Assembly (NCBI GenBank): GCA_029532415.1
Contig: JAQOTA010000050.1
Coordinates: 4,030,001-4,094,000, forward strand
Reading direction: 5' to 3'
DNA length: 64,000 bases
Origin: Marasmius tenuissimus
Lineage: Eukaryota > Basidiomycota > Agaricomycetes > Agaricales > Marasmiaceae
Numbering within the stretch: position 1 is the first letter of the stretch; the number at the start of each line of letters is the position of its first letter. Shown piece by piece: positions 23,401 to 34,612 of this stretch. The translations under genes and the position numbers were made by a program. The notes below the pieces were generated by a model. That model had not been told where the DNA came from. It saw only the letters and a list, made by a program, of their open reading frames with translations, and ran no database searches.

Positions 23401-24524
23401 AGACCGATGCGAAAGGCGATAGCTCAAACGAGGAGGATGACGACGAAAAGGCCGCCTCCAGCGCTGCGGCTGCAAGAATGGGAGAAGCATCGGACGAAGC
23501 TAAGGAAAAGTTGACGGACTATCGTGAGTGAGCCTACGGTCTCATCGGAGATGTTACTTAAATTTGTGGCGATAGTCATACCATATACCAGCGACGAACA
23601 TGCCGAAGCTGCAACCAAGAACTCCCACCTCAAACTCCTTTTTAGGCTCTCGAAGTTCTCCATCCTCGATGAAGGTAGACATTTCGTTCTCTGCGTCCCG
23701 TAGCTTCCATTGACAACGATATTGCCCTAGACGCGGACGAGCCTGAATGGTTTGTGCCCAAGGCCATTCTCCCCAACGATCTCCAAGCCACCTACAACGT
23801 CATTACCCAATTTCTGGAGAAACCCTTTGACCTCGAAGGAAAGAAAGCGTCCCAGTTACTTACAAAGAAACGCCGTAGGAGACGGCGAGTGCGTCCGGAT
23901 ACCTCTGAAGACGAAGCGGCTGCCACCGATTCTGGGAACGAGAGCGGAAAGGAAAGACGAAGGAAGCGGAAGCAGAAGAAGGAGAAGGAGGAGGTGAAGT
24001 ACAAGTCGGCGCAATTCATCGTGGATAGCGATGAGGAGTATGAGCACAACCTCGATGATTTCATGGTTCTGGAGAAGGCGAGAAGAGACAAAGCGGCCAG
24101 TACGGCTGCCTCTCTCGGGGAGGGTAAAAGTGGTACAATGCGTTCCACTGGTACAAAGAAACGTCGACGAAAAGCAGGCGACAAGGCGGACAAGACGGAA
24201 AAGAAAAAGAGAAGGAAGCGCGATGATTCGGTTGAAGATGGGGCGCCAGACAATAATGAGGAGGAGGCCCCGGATATCGAATTTGGCTCAGACGACAGTA
24301 ATCACGTCCCCCCACGGCCGACTTCGCTGTCGAAAGAGGTTTCTCCGCAACCGGAACGATCCAGACCGAAGCCCAACCCCATACCAAAGAGAACACCGCA
24401 ATCATCAGAGCCGCCAGAAGGTACCTCGAATGCGATTCATTCCGATGAGGATGAGGTCGAGGTTACAGCAGTCAGTCTCAGGAGGCCGCCGCCACGTATG
24501 ATTCTTTCGGAAGACGATGAATGA
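20486..24524 (+). CDS. TOF1: Replication fork protection complex subunit Tof1/Swi1 (Timeless)
   Basis: Tof1/Swi1 partners Csm3/Swi3 at replication forks to stabilise stalled forks and signal to the checkpoint (nucleus). Eleven exons join in phase to 1173 residues; the main ones are 20486-21346, 21394-21775, 21808-22100, 22155-22479 and 23731-24524. The conserved N-terminal Timeless region (~30-290) shows RIARIFWESRVLMNDLIPVL and LHSHLHYKAALLKPGVIQAL. Then come the diagnostic CFNP...FLSTLLKDIRSEK and later AFFPKNRGNWKQYSSWEPEK with LVKWLQEILSTAI. The C-terminal third is Lys/Arg/Glu rich, disordered and nuclear-like. Intron 23308-23357 has a GC donor (GCAAGT): the only in-phase way to keep WLQE-ILSTAIGQRQ. 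It converges on Rtc3 with 150 bp between stops. Confidence 0.94.
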
Positions 24525-24674
24525 CGAAGTAGCGAACGGTTTCGCTTCGACCCGTGCTGCAGAAGAGCAGATTCTTGCATTCATTGTCTTTGAGCAACCG
24601 ACATCCCCTCGTATTCAGATGTACAATAATAATGATACATTAGCCGTTTGTTTGTTGCCTCTCATGGTGCTCCT

Positions 24675-25286
24675 TCAAATTCCGCTTAAACCCTTTCCTC
24701 TGCTATCGATGACGGCACTTCCCTTCGCAGCGTTGGTCGTCCCAAAGTTTGATGTATTAATGGTTCCGGTCTGCGACTTGCCCTTCTCCAGAATTTGCTG
24801 AACTACGTCGATATCCTTGCTCGTCCCAAAGGTGTTCTCGAGCTGTTGTTTGGAGGCATGACCAAGGATGCCTTGGGTTCCTTGTGTGGTGTGGAATATT
24901 TGGAAAGCTGTATCGTGTATCATGAGTTGAAGTGCAAAGCGATATAAAGGGGTTCTTACAGTCGACAACCTCAGCGATGGGTATCGTGCTGTGAAATCGA
25001 CCAAGAAATCAGTTCCTTCCATTGCATCGAAGATGTAAAAACAAGAATATTCACGTGTCTGAGAGCAATATCAGCACCATCCAGTACAATCGAGCGTAAA
25101 GTTACTCACCTCCATCTTTCCATTTGTTGTACTGTGTTCAGAAACAATTCAGAAACAAAGATCAGTCCAGATCGCAGTACTGAAACAGCTCGTGTGACGA
25201 ACCTCCTCTGGGTTGACAATTATCATATATTCTTCAGTAGATTGGGAGTCAGGCTTGTAGGAAACTTTGGTCAAAGTGCGAGTCAT
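24675..25286 (-). CDS. RTC3: Rtc3-like SBDS N-terminal-fold protein
   Basis: Small SBDS-domain protein related to yeast Rtc3/Hgi1 (YHR087W), a stress-induced factor linked to RNA metabolism. It is not the full ribosome-maturation protein Sdo1, which has two more domains. Five exons (25203-25286, 25110-25131, 25055-25058, 24960-24988, 24675-24907) join in phase to 123 residues. Motifs: TEEYMIIVNPEEYNKWKDG, IPIAEVVDSFQIF, GILGHASKQQLENTFGTSKD and VVQQILEKGKSQ, then a disordered Gly/Ser/Thr tail. Exon 3 is only 4 nt (ACAC). Without it the frame shifts and the conserved DTTIPIAEVVD segment is lost. A TATA box lies ~95 bp upstream, as in inducible genes. Confidence 0.88.
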
Positions 25287-25380
25287 GTTGGTTGTGTGAG
25301 TTGAGAGCGATGTGAAGTGACTGTGGTTGTTGGGTCGAGCAGTAAGTTGAGAAAAAGCAGGTTAGCAGGGCAACGCGATC

Positions 25381-25386
25381 TTTATA
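25381..25386 (-). promoter_or_regulatory. TATA box of the Rtc3-like gene
   Basis: TATAAA on the minus strand lies 95-100 bp upstream of the ATG at 25286. A TATA element fits a stress-inducible promoter (inference). Confidence 0.45.
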
Positions 25387-26142
25387 CAGCCCCAGTGTCC
25401 CTATGACGTCGAGACATCAAATCCAGACTCCGCTGGAACTTAAAATGACGTCACGCGATGTCCATCGCGAAGCGCTCATGGGTGCTTGTGCATGCTAAAG
25501 CAAGCAGAAAAATCAACATATTTGGGCCCGGAGTCGAGGCCTGAGGATACGAGACTCGTGTTTCTCGTATAATGACTTGAGATTCTTCCATCTTCAGGGT
25601 CGCTCTGTAGGTCGAACAAATCCGTACGCCGGCGAAATTGTGGCGCACAATGCCAACGTTTCCGCGAAGTTACACGTCTTGGTTTATGAGTCAGGCCATG
25701 CAGAATGGCTCCACCGACCCTGATGGTCGTCATCTTCGTATCAATTATTTGGCGGGAATTGACCGAAGTACTCGTCGGTATGAGGACTTGCAACTGCGCA
25801 GAGCTCGGCGTTAACTGCTTGGCAGAATCACGAAGCTTAGCGGACTCGCGGGAGAAGTGAGGGAGAAGGTCCCAGGCAATACCGGGTCCCCTAAGACACT
25901 ATACGTAGAGGCAAATAAACCTTAGAAACTGTCAATCCAGGATTCCCCTCACTCGAATCCCAGGGTCACGATCTCTGAAAAACAGCTTAGGGAAACACAG
26001 GAGTCCCCAACGAGCGAGATGGAACCGGATGCTAGTAGAGACGGTCAAGACTAGCGATCACCAGATACGTGACCGACGAAGGATTCCGGACAATAACAAT
26101 TAAAAGTCTATTGTCACTAAACAATGGATAACCCTAATCGAG
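25387..26142. other. Intergenic, upstream of Rtc3 and downstream of MLH3
   Basis: No gene is supported. Minus-strand frames at 25451-25793 lack domains and splice partners. ATGACGTC- and AAATGACGTCA-like CRE motifs occur near 25402 and 25443, which would suit a stress-regulated promoter. The rest is unremarkable. Confidence 0.4.
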
Positions 26143-29100
26143 TTATGTCTGTTCTTCCAGCGCGGACCAGTTGACCTGGGAATGTCGATATTTCCCCCTG
26201 TCCCCTGCCAGCTGCCCAAAATTGGTCAACGGAACTAAGGAAGGTCTGTTTCTTTCTATTGAGAAATCACCGTGATGGGAGGAACATATTGAAGGGACAA
26301 ACCTTCCATGGGCACATTGGAATGGAAGCGCGGTCTCGGATAACTGCTGAACTAAACGTTCGCACTGCTCGTTGTTAAGCGGGTCATTGAACATGATAGC
26401 ACCTGTGTGATAACGTTGCATCTTCTTCTTCTTGAACTCCATGAGTGAAAGACCAACCTCTGCAAGCCTTTGAGTTCACCAATTCCAGCAGATGCGATGG
26501 ACACCAACGCAAAGCCTTCAGCCAATTACTCTCTTTCCTCTGCTCTGACTCAGAAACCGGGATCCGGTGCCGCAAAACATCAAGAAGATGGTCAGAGTCG
26601 ACCTGTGCGAGAAAGCTCTTCACCATATCACGTAGTTCCTCAGCAGATAGAAGCTAAATTGGTAACCGAGTCGAAGTGAATGAGCGAGCAGAAGGAGAAA
26701 GAAGAACAAACAATGAGCAGATACCTTATCTGCAACAATTTCTGGTATGTATTCGACTGCGATCTGAGCGTAGCTGCCGCTGTCATCTCCATCCACGCCA
26801 CCCGCCGCTTCTCCGTGATCGAGAGCCTCGATCTGAGGTTTCGAGAAGGAGATGCCCCAACTCCAAAATAAATCCCGGACCTCTTGTGAACTCAATAGCC
26901 GCCGCACCTCTGGCCGTGTCAGTAATATTAGGACTGGAGGCGTCAGATGACGGGTCTCAACTGCATTATCTCTCTCTCCGGGTCCAGCGTCGATGTTCCG
27001 CAGAAAGCCAAGGCAGAGGTCTCTAAGGAACAGTTCCACACGAACGCGTTCGTCCGCCGCATGCTTTCGTATTTTGCATCAACATAGGCACTTGGGTGTG
27101 AGCGGAGGAGGCATACCTGGTCGATTAACACGAGAGTCGTTCGGCCTGTATCCTCCGTTTCTTCCTCGCCGCCGCTGAGTACACAGGCCACGAACTTACG
27201 GTCCACTTGACTGATGACCACGGCTTCGTGAAGATTTTCACGGGTGAAGCTGTGCTTCGACGTCTGATCGCTACGTTCCACGTACGATTGGACCTCCCGA
27301 AAGCTATATGAATCTGGTCGGCGAGCCTGCCAGTGGGAATGCCTCTCGATAACGAGACCATGTTCGCCCTCTTCGCGACGGGATGCATGATCGATAGACC
27401 GAACCTTCTTCTCTCCTATTGTGTAACATTCATTGGCCTAGACCGGATGCAGTGTGAGATACCTCGGTTAAGCGATCGAAGGAAATCGGCCAACCTCGAG
27501 CGCCTTCCGGATCCAATCAGGGGTCTCCACATTACTAGAGAAAGCATCCACTCTGGATAGTGGTAGGGTTCGTCTTTCTCGATGTGTCTCAGCCTCGGAA
27601 GTACCAGGATTGACACGGGGATCGCCCTGCAATATCGAGTGTCCGGTCCTTCGATCAACAACAAACGTCTGACTGGTAGTGGCATCAGTCCATATGATCT
27701 CGTTCCCAAGCTCAGGCCTCCCCGGGGCCTAAGAGATTTCAGCGTCCCGCTAAAAAGGTAGAATGACCGAACAGGACATACATCGCCTATGTAGAGTTCG
27801 TCTATCTTTGGTACCTCTGGCCTGGTTTTCCAGTCATATGGACTAATCTCCCCAGAGAAATCTTCAGCATAGCCCGAGTCGTCCGCCAAATGAAGCTTCC
27901 TCCGTTTGTGGGGCGAAGGAGAAACACTTTCATTTCCCCGTGTCCGTTGGGTCGGTACACGAAATCCATATTGGACCAGAAATGAATCCACAGCTGATGT
28001 GAGGAGTGACTCAACGGTGTTTTGCTCCTAGTTCGATGAAACGTTCACAGATGTTGCTCATCTCCAAAGGTCGTAACTCACTCTTAGATGGATAACACTC
28101 TTTTTGGGCTCGAAGAGATTGTCGACTTTGTCAGGCGGGACAATCAGATTCAGAACATAAACGGCCTTCTTCTCTGCCTTGCGTGGAGATCGTCTGGTGG
28201 CTAGAGTCCGATCAGAAATTGCGGTCGACGGAGTCTATTGACAAGGAAAGTGCCTCACATGGGCGTAGTGAACTCTCCCCGGATTCATCGTACGCCTGGA
28301 TATAGGTTAGACTCTGACGGAAGGAAGCTGGAGGAAGGACCCAACGTACATGCTTGGCGAATGAGCTGGACGCGAATCGAGACTCTACCATGCGTTGCAG
28401 GTCGCTTTGCTCTATAGGGTGACGGTTGACGTCTGATATATGCAAGTCAGATGGTAGTAGGGAGCTAGTGCCTTAGTGCACTAACATAGAAACTGATAAG
28501 CCTGTCCGGAGAAATGTCAGCCGTTAGAAACAATCGACCCTAACGGCACCATACTCTTGAAAGTGCGCCGTCCAGGCTTATGAACCCCTCTAGTCCCATG
28601 TCGTTTTGCGAAGTGTTCACCTCGTGAACGTGCTACCAACCTCTTGAGACTCGTCCAAGAGGAAAAGAGAAGCATATACGCACCTCGCACAGTGCCTTGC
28701 CATAAAGATGGCGGAAAACGTCCAGCGAAGAAGCACTCTAAATCCGACCGATAAATGAATTGAACGCGGATGCGTAGCGTGGCTTATCGTACTTTGGGTA
28801 TCCTAACGGTGCTTTCCTTCGCAGCAGTTTCAGATTTCAGACGTAAGTTGAATGAAACGCTTGGGAAAACAAGCGCGTAGGTCTCTAGCTCCCTACGTAT
28901 AATCTCGAATGAGCGGGTGGAAGAAGGGTGTGAGAGTCGGCGGACAGGTAACTGTGCATTATTGATCAGACCTCGTGTATTGGGTGAGGATATTCTACGA
29001 CACACGTTGTAGAAAGCGTCTCGCACACAAACTGTAGTGCCATGTCCATCTCGTTTCCAACGTACAGCGCCTCCGAGATATAACGTTCTTCCTTCCTGTG

Positions 29101-29662
29101 GAGGGTATCAGATGATAGCCAATGGTGTCCATAGATTGAGTATGTTATGCTTGCCTTCACGATAAGAGACCAAGTCTCCTTCGACCTTGACGTTCGAGAC
29201 GATATCTCGAGACAGCCTAAATCAGCCGCAGATGCCAACGCTTGAACAACGGTAGGCTTCGGTCAATCGCTGCTTTAGGGTGGTAGCACAAGCTTCTCAC
29301 CTTCGCCACGAAAGCCAAAGGTTGAGAGGACGTTCAGTGTATCAGGGTCATACGCTTTCGAGCTTCCTGTTATGAGGGCATCCACTTTTCAGCGCGCAGC
29401 ACTCAAGCGTAATGATTTACTGACCATAGCGTCCAGCTGAACTCAATAGGGACAACCCATCTTTGGAGATCCCGTGCCCATCATCCATAACCCAGCACAT
29501 CCATTCTTCGCAGTCCACTCCTACCTCGATGTTCTTAGCACCAGCATCGAGTGAATTTTGAAAGAGCTCCGAAACGATTTGAGGAAGGGAAGTCAGTATT
29601 TGTGTCGAGCGAAGCTTCGTGCGGGTTGGGAGTGATAGCTGTTCAATGGGCAAGTTTGCCAT
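26143..29662 (-). CDS. MLH3: DNA mismatch repair / meiotic endonuclease MLH3
   Basis: MutL homologue that pairs with MLH1 (MutL-gamma) for crossover resolution in meiosis and minor mismatch repair. About 18 exons give roughly 870 residues. N-terminal GHKL ATPase: IVSELFQNSLDAGAKNIEV (motif I), DDGHGIS (II), RYGSSKAYD and FGFRGE (III), then VRDAFYNLPVRRLSHPSST and FISLDGALSRAYQFLY-VNRHP. A ~200-residue variable linker follows. The C-terminal nuclease carries the metal-binding DQHA-x2-E-x4-E motif (DQHAADERVRVE), ACRGAIMFND and QCAHGRPS, so it should be endonuclease-competent. First exons: 29425-29662, 29301-29366, 29155-29240, 29006-29095, 28793-28951. Intron 29096-29154 uses either a GC donor or an alternative GTGAAG donor two codons upstream. 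No complete single frame exists, so it is easy to miss. Confidence 0.93.
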
Positions 29663-32627
29663 TAGTATCCGTTTTCGTGCACATGAGCCAACTAAGTTGG
29701 AAACGATTGCTGGTCAACTGAAATGAAGGTGATGATTAGCTTGCAGCATGCGCGTACTGAGGACAACGTTCACAGTATTACGTCACTGACATATGGGCGC
29801 TTGAATTCGGGATTCGCCGATCAGAATTTCGCCGGTGGCACCGTGATACTCGGCAACCATCACAGTGCTCATACTTAGAATGATGTTAGGCTGAGCGGTA
29901 GACAGTGCTTGCTTTACGGGGAAGGAGTACTACAGACTTGACGACTATCTCTGCACCCACGTCTCACTTTCCAACGAAATCTAGAACACTGAGCACTTTT
30001 ATTCGACAGTTTTTACCCCTTTACGAGTATCACTGTATCACGATTAAAATCGGGGACACATCCACCGAATACATACGTCCCGGATCCCATACCTACACTG
30101 GTACAAATTTGACAGCGTCTTTGAAGTACCTGAAACAACTGAATCTTTGAGTATAACAGCTTACTCGATTTGCTTTGACCGCCGGATTCAGCGGCATTAA
30201 TGGAGTTGTTATGGGTTTGAGTCTGCGCCTCTTCATTAAGTCTACCTCGATGCGTTTGGGCTTTCAGGCTCTTATCGTTACATCATTGTTCTCGTGGTCA
30301 TTTCTCTTACTTGTGCCATTTGGCAGTAATCGAGTGTGCCATCACAATTTCGACATATGTACTGTGTACTGGTGGACTGATGGTTACCTCGAACGTCACC
30401 AAGAACGAGGTTGAATGGTCCCGCCGTCTTGAAATCACCAAGCTGAAGCTTCCGGTACATTCAGATACGTGAGGATATCATTACGAACTTGAGGACCCGA
30501 GTCTGGCGGGGAATATGATTTTTCTCAGCGGAACACAGAAGCTATGAATGTGCCGCCCACCGGCGACCCGTTTTCATTGAACAGGGAAAAAACCAAGTCT
30601 GGTGGCATCTTCCAAGGCAACTGCTATTTTCGTCTTCAAAGCCGTGCCAACCTGATCTGTTCGGCATCTACGTGGTCGAGTGTATAAAAGCCGACAGGCC
30701 TGGGACAAGTTTCCTTGCGCAACACCAAGACTGCTTGTTGGCCTTCCACTCCGACCACTGCTTCGACATTGTTGCTGGGCTGATCGAGCTCAAAGCGACT
30801 CCCAACCAATCGTTCTTTCGGGTAGGAGTGTCCAATCTTTGAACAGGCGTACCGATTGACCTACAGATGTTTTAGAGAGAAGTACACGGAAGACATCGTT
30901 GAAGGACACTGTAAAACGGTTTGATCATTAAATCAAGGTATTTTCGTTTTTTCTCGTCGTATGAGGATGTCTCTGACAATTCCTTCATCGGTGAGGCGAC
31001 TACCGCTGCCTCTCCAGAGGGTGTGGCCACCGCAAGGGTGGCAAGGGAAGTGACGGTGAAGAGAGAAATCATGATGATCGGAGGGACTTGAAGACGACTG
31101 CTGGTTGTTCGAGTTTCAATCCAATAAATATTATTCTATTCCCTGTTGCCACTCACCTCTCCAAAGACGGGGAGGGCGTCGATGTGCTGCTGCTGATCCA
31201 CAAGCCTGCGAGTGATACGTCTATGGTCCGTTCCGTCCCTCTCTCAGCTCCGCTTGATAGGCTAGTGGGAGTTCATTTCCCCCTCGCACATACGGCCGGG
31301 ATGAGTCTCAAGCCTACGATCCCGGCCCCGGCGGACTTGGGCAGTGAGTTCATCGTCCTGGTATTAGTAGATTAATTGATCATGACTTAACTCACTTCCC
31401 GTTATTAAAGCACGTAAACCGATTCACTTACTCGACAGTCTATTGCTATAGATGCTGACATAGAGAACCTGGTGAGGAATACTATTGAATGTCGTCCCGA
31501 GAGATAGAGCAACCAACTTACCGAGGTCACGAAATCTTGCTTGGAAGCTGTCAATGGGTGTGCAAGGGACGCATCATACGAGATGAATCAATGGTACGTT
31601 AGCTCAGTCGTCATCGATCTCTGGACGGTGGCATAGATGGACGGTGTTTGAACGTCCTTGCTCTCCCTTGCTTGGCTTGCCATCAACCATCGAGCGTAAC
31701 ATTAGCCCTCTTCTATTCAAAAATAATCCCCTTGATTCCCAAGGGCTCCACAACCTCGTTGCTCGAAGGGGAATGTCAATCATTATAATTCGCCGCGATA
31801 CGACACCTACTGCCTTTCGATGACTCGTGCTTAATCTAGTGTGAAAAGATGGCAAACTGGGAGTGGGTGGGGGGAAACTAGTGGCCAGTCGGGTCGTAAG
31901 TAGTACGAAGTCGATTGGGAGTTCTGTACATACCGCCGCTTATTCACCCCTTTCGATCAAGAAGTCTCACGAGAAGAGTTGCCGTCGCTGTTGAAGAAAG
32001 ATAACCTGGAAATATTCAGGATCTGATTTCGTACCATAGACCATCATGCCAAGCTCGTATTCAGTATCATTTTCATTCAACGAAAGTTAACGAATGGGTG
32101 AGAGATGGCCCACCAAGTCCAGAGTTGTCTTTTCGGAGATTCTGGTGGCGTTCTGGCCCCGTGTCGGTCGGTGTGAAACCTCGCCTCGGGTGACCCTCAT
32201 AGAAAGCTACCTCAACACGTCGACGGACATATTGGGGATCATTTTTTCGTCTGAAGGAGCGTTTCGGGGTACCCGGTGACCCCTGTGGTGACCGTAGATT
32301 TCCTTGCCGTTATCCTACACTACTTTGCCCATGAATTATCGATCGTAAGTGGCGGCGTTGGGTGAGCTATCGAAAAACCACATTGATTCCGCTCCAAGGT
32401 CGAAATTGCACCCTGGTCCTTGGCAGTGGGTACTGGCAGCCATTGGCAGGTCTTCTTTGTGGAATGATTGCAGTGAAGCTTTCCCGCGCACGGTGAGCTC
32501 GGCGGCTGAAAGATTTCGAGTTTGCACTTTGCAACCGGAGGTTGCGAGAGAGATATGTGAGTAGCACTGGTTTGGGGGAGGTCTGAGGGGCGCGCGAACA
32601 ACACCGGCACGGGGTCGGAAACAGCCG
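29663..32627. other. 3-kb gene-poor region
   Basis: Between MLH3 (-) and AFG1 (+). It contains a possible small secreted-protein gene (30640-31072, minus, listed separately). Other frames (29905-30150, 30175-30414, 31088-31375 on plus; 30278-30460 and 31604-31855 on minus) have no recognised domains, and none could be chained through splice sites. A TTACGTCA (CRE-like) motif sits near 29778 upstream of MLH3. No terminal repeats or transposase motifs were seen. Confidence 0.4.
30640..31072 (-). CDS. Possible small secreted protein (structure uncertain)
   Basis: The ATG at 31070-31072 opens a frame with a short hydrophobic N-terminus followed by TPSGEAA (MISLFTVTSLATLAVATPS), a plausible signal peptide. 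It then has a charged stretch (SSYDEKKRKYLDLM) and stops after 66 codons at 30872. Downstream, a second open frame runs coherently (IGHSYPKERLVGSRFELDQ; VVGVEGQQAVLVLRKE; GFYTLDHVDAEQIRLARL) to a TGA near 30635-30650. No GT-AG pair that I could find joins the two in phase, so the gene may be broken, use an unusual junction, or not exist. No family recognised. Confidence 0.25.
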
Positions 32628-34380
32628 ATGAACTGTTCCTCTTCCCTCACCAGAGCAACCCTTAGGCGCTCTGTATACCCCCAATATCGCCTTCGCAGCC
32701 CTCGCCATACCTCTTCGACTCGACTCAGGACCAATGTCTCTATCGCAGCTCAACATACGAAGTCGTCTGAAGAGCCAGGACCATCGTTGACTGGAAAAGG
32801 CACACCTTCAGCTACTGTTTTTGACGATTCGCAATACCTCAGTGCGGTCTTTCTATCATTTGCTTGAGCTGTGTACTAAAAGATACTCATTTTTCTTCCC
32901 ACCTCACACTTAGGACCTCTACAACAGTACCACAATTTAATCAACTCAGGAACTCTTCGAGGGGACCAGCACCAGACCCGAATAATACAGAAACTCCAAG
33001 ATCTCCACGACCAACTACTGGACTATACACCTCCTTCAATACCCGAGGATTCACCATCTTCTATAGTACGTGTGCAATACACCACTTCTTACTGTTTCTC
33101 ATCCATTACTCGTCGTTTCAGTTCTCTCGGATCTTTCAATCGACAACCCCTACCCCTACTTCGCCCCCTCCCAATGCACCGAAAGGCCTGTATCTTTATG
33201 GCGACGTTGGGACAGGGAAGACCATGCTCATGGACATGTTCTACACTACATTGCCCCCGAATGTGACACGCAAGCGACGCGTTCACTTCCATGCATTCAT
33301 GATAGATGTACACAAACGTCTCCACGCTGCTAAATTAGCCATGGGATACAAAGGAGGCGATCCAATTGTCCCGGTTGCACGAGACTTGGCCAGGGAAGCA
33401 TACGTTCTGTGCTTTGACGAGTTTCAAGTTACGGACATTGCGGATGCAATGATCTTACGGAGGCTGTTGGAAAGTTTGTTGAATTATGGAGGTGTCTGTG
33501 TCATGACCTCGAAGTGCGTTCCTAACTTTTTCTTCCGGAATTCGATATCTCAATGTGCGAATAGTCGGCATCCGGACGAGCTTTACAAGAACGGCATTCA
33601 GCGGTCGTCCTTTGTACCTGCAATCGAACTACTCAAATCACAATTCCTCGTCACCGACCTAGACTCCGGGACGGACTACAGGCGCATTCCGCGGGCTTTG
33701 TCCAAAGTCTATTACGACCCTCTTACCCCAGAAACTCGCCGAGAAGTTGACAAAATCTTCGCCTCTATCACAAAGGATGAAGAAGTTGTCCAGAACAGGC
33801 CACTGAAGATCTGGGGGCGTGAACTTCTTGTGCCCCAAAGCACAAGTCAAGTCGCGAAATTCAAGTTTGAGCAATTATGCGGGAAACCCCTGAGTGCAGC
33901 AGACTATCTCGAGGTTACCAAGACCTTTGGAACGGTTTTCGTGACAGACATACCGAAGATGGGGATGGACCAGAAGGATATGGCGAGGAGGTTCATCACT
34001 TTCATTGACGCATGTTACGAAAGCAAGGTGAGTGACCGTAACCAATTAGTATTCATGCGACGCTCAACCGAATATCAACAAGACGAAACTATTTGTGTCT
34101 TCCGAGGTCCCGGTGTACCAGATCTTCTCCGATGAAAGCGACGGTTCTAAGCCCATATCAGACCATATGAGAAGTGTCATGGACGATCTGGTGAGTAATT
34201 TTCTCCCTGTACCAATGTGAGCCACTACTAACCGCATTCTTTCAGGGCGTGAACGAGCAAATCATCGGGGGCAGCTCGATATTCACGGGCGAGGAAGAGG
34301 TTTTTGCATTTGCACGAGCTTGTTCGAGATTGGTACAGATGGGGAGTAAGGAATGGGCTGAAACAGCGGGGCTCTCGTAA
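32628..34380 (+). CDS. AFG1: AFG1/LACE1-like mitochondrial AAA+ ATPase
   Basis: Mitochondrial P-loop ATPase of the AFG1/LACE1 (ZapE-related) family, linked to turnover of respiratory-chain proteins. Six exons (32628-32841, 32914-33065, 33122-33513, 33565-34027, 34083-34190, 34246-34380) join in phase to 487 residues. The N-terminal ~40 residues are Arg/Ser/Thr rich with few acids (transit peptide). Walker A is GDVGTGKTMLMDMFY, Walker B LCFDEFQVTDIADAM, sensor region VCVMTSNRHPDELYKNG. Then come RELLVPQ, FEQLCGKPLSAADYLE and the C-terminal RRFITFIDACYESKTKLFVSSE-type strand (in two pieces across the 34027/34083 junction). The last exon encodes FTGEEEVFAFARACSRLVQM, also a family hallmark. The start is the first ATG of the frame. 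Confidence 0.92.
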
Positions 34381-34612
34381 CCGTCTCTCGCTGGTTTCGC
34401 CTAACATAGACGTGTCCTGTTAACCTACCCGAACACAGGAACGGAGGATCTACATACGCTGGTAGACACCCAGCACATATCTAATCCCTATGTAAGAAAT
34501 GCTCGCATCTTCCTTCCTTTGCTTCACAAGTCGTTCGAAAAAGGGCCAAACGAGCATTCAGTATCGATTTGTTAGATCACATTGCGGGCAGTCTGACACT
34601 GGGAACATCCCT

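Noticed and set aside
26676..27026. Plus-strand frame of 116 codons
   Set aside because: Antisense to the MLH3 endonuclease exon, which has clear conserved motifs.
27125..27388. 87-codon minus-strand frame beginning MHPVAKRANMV as a separate gene
   Set aside because: It is an alternative frame of an MLH3 exon; the MLH3 reading (GEKKVRSIDHASRREEGEHG) is continuous with the QVDRKFVACVL region.
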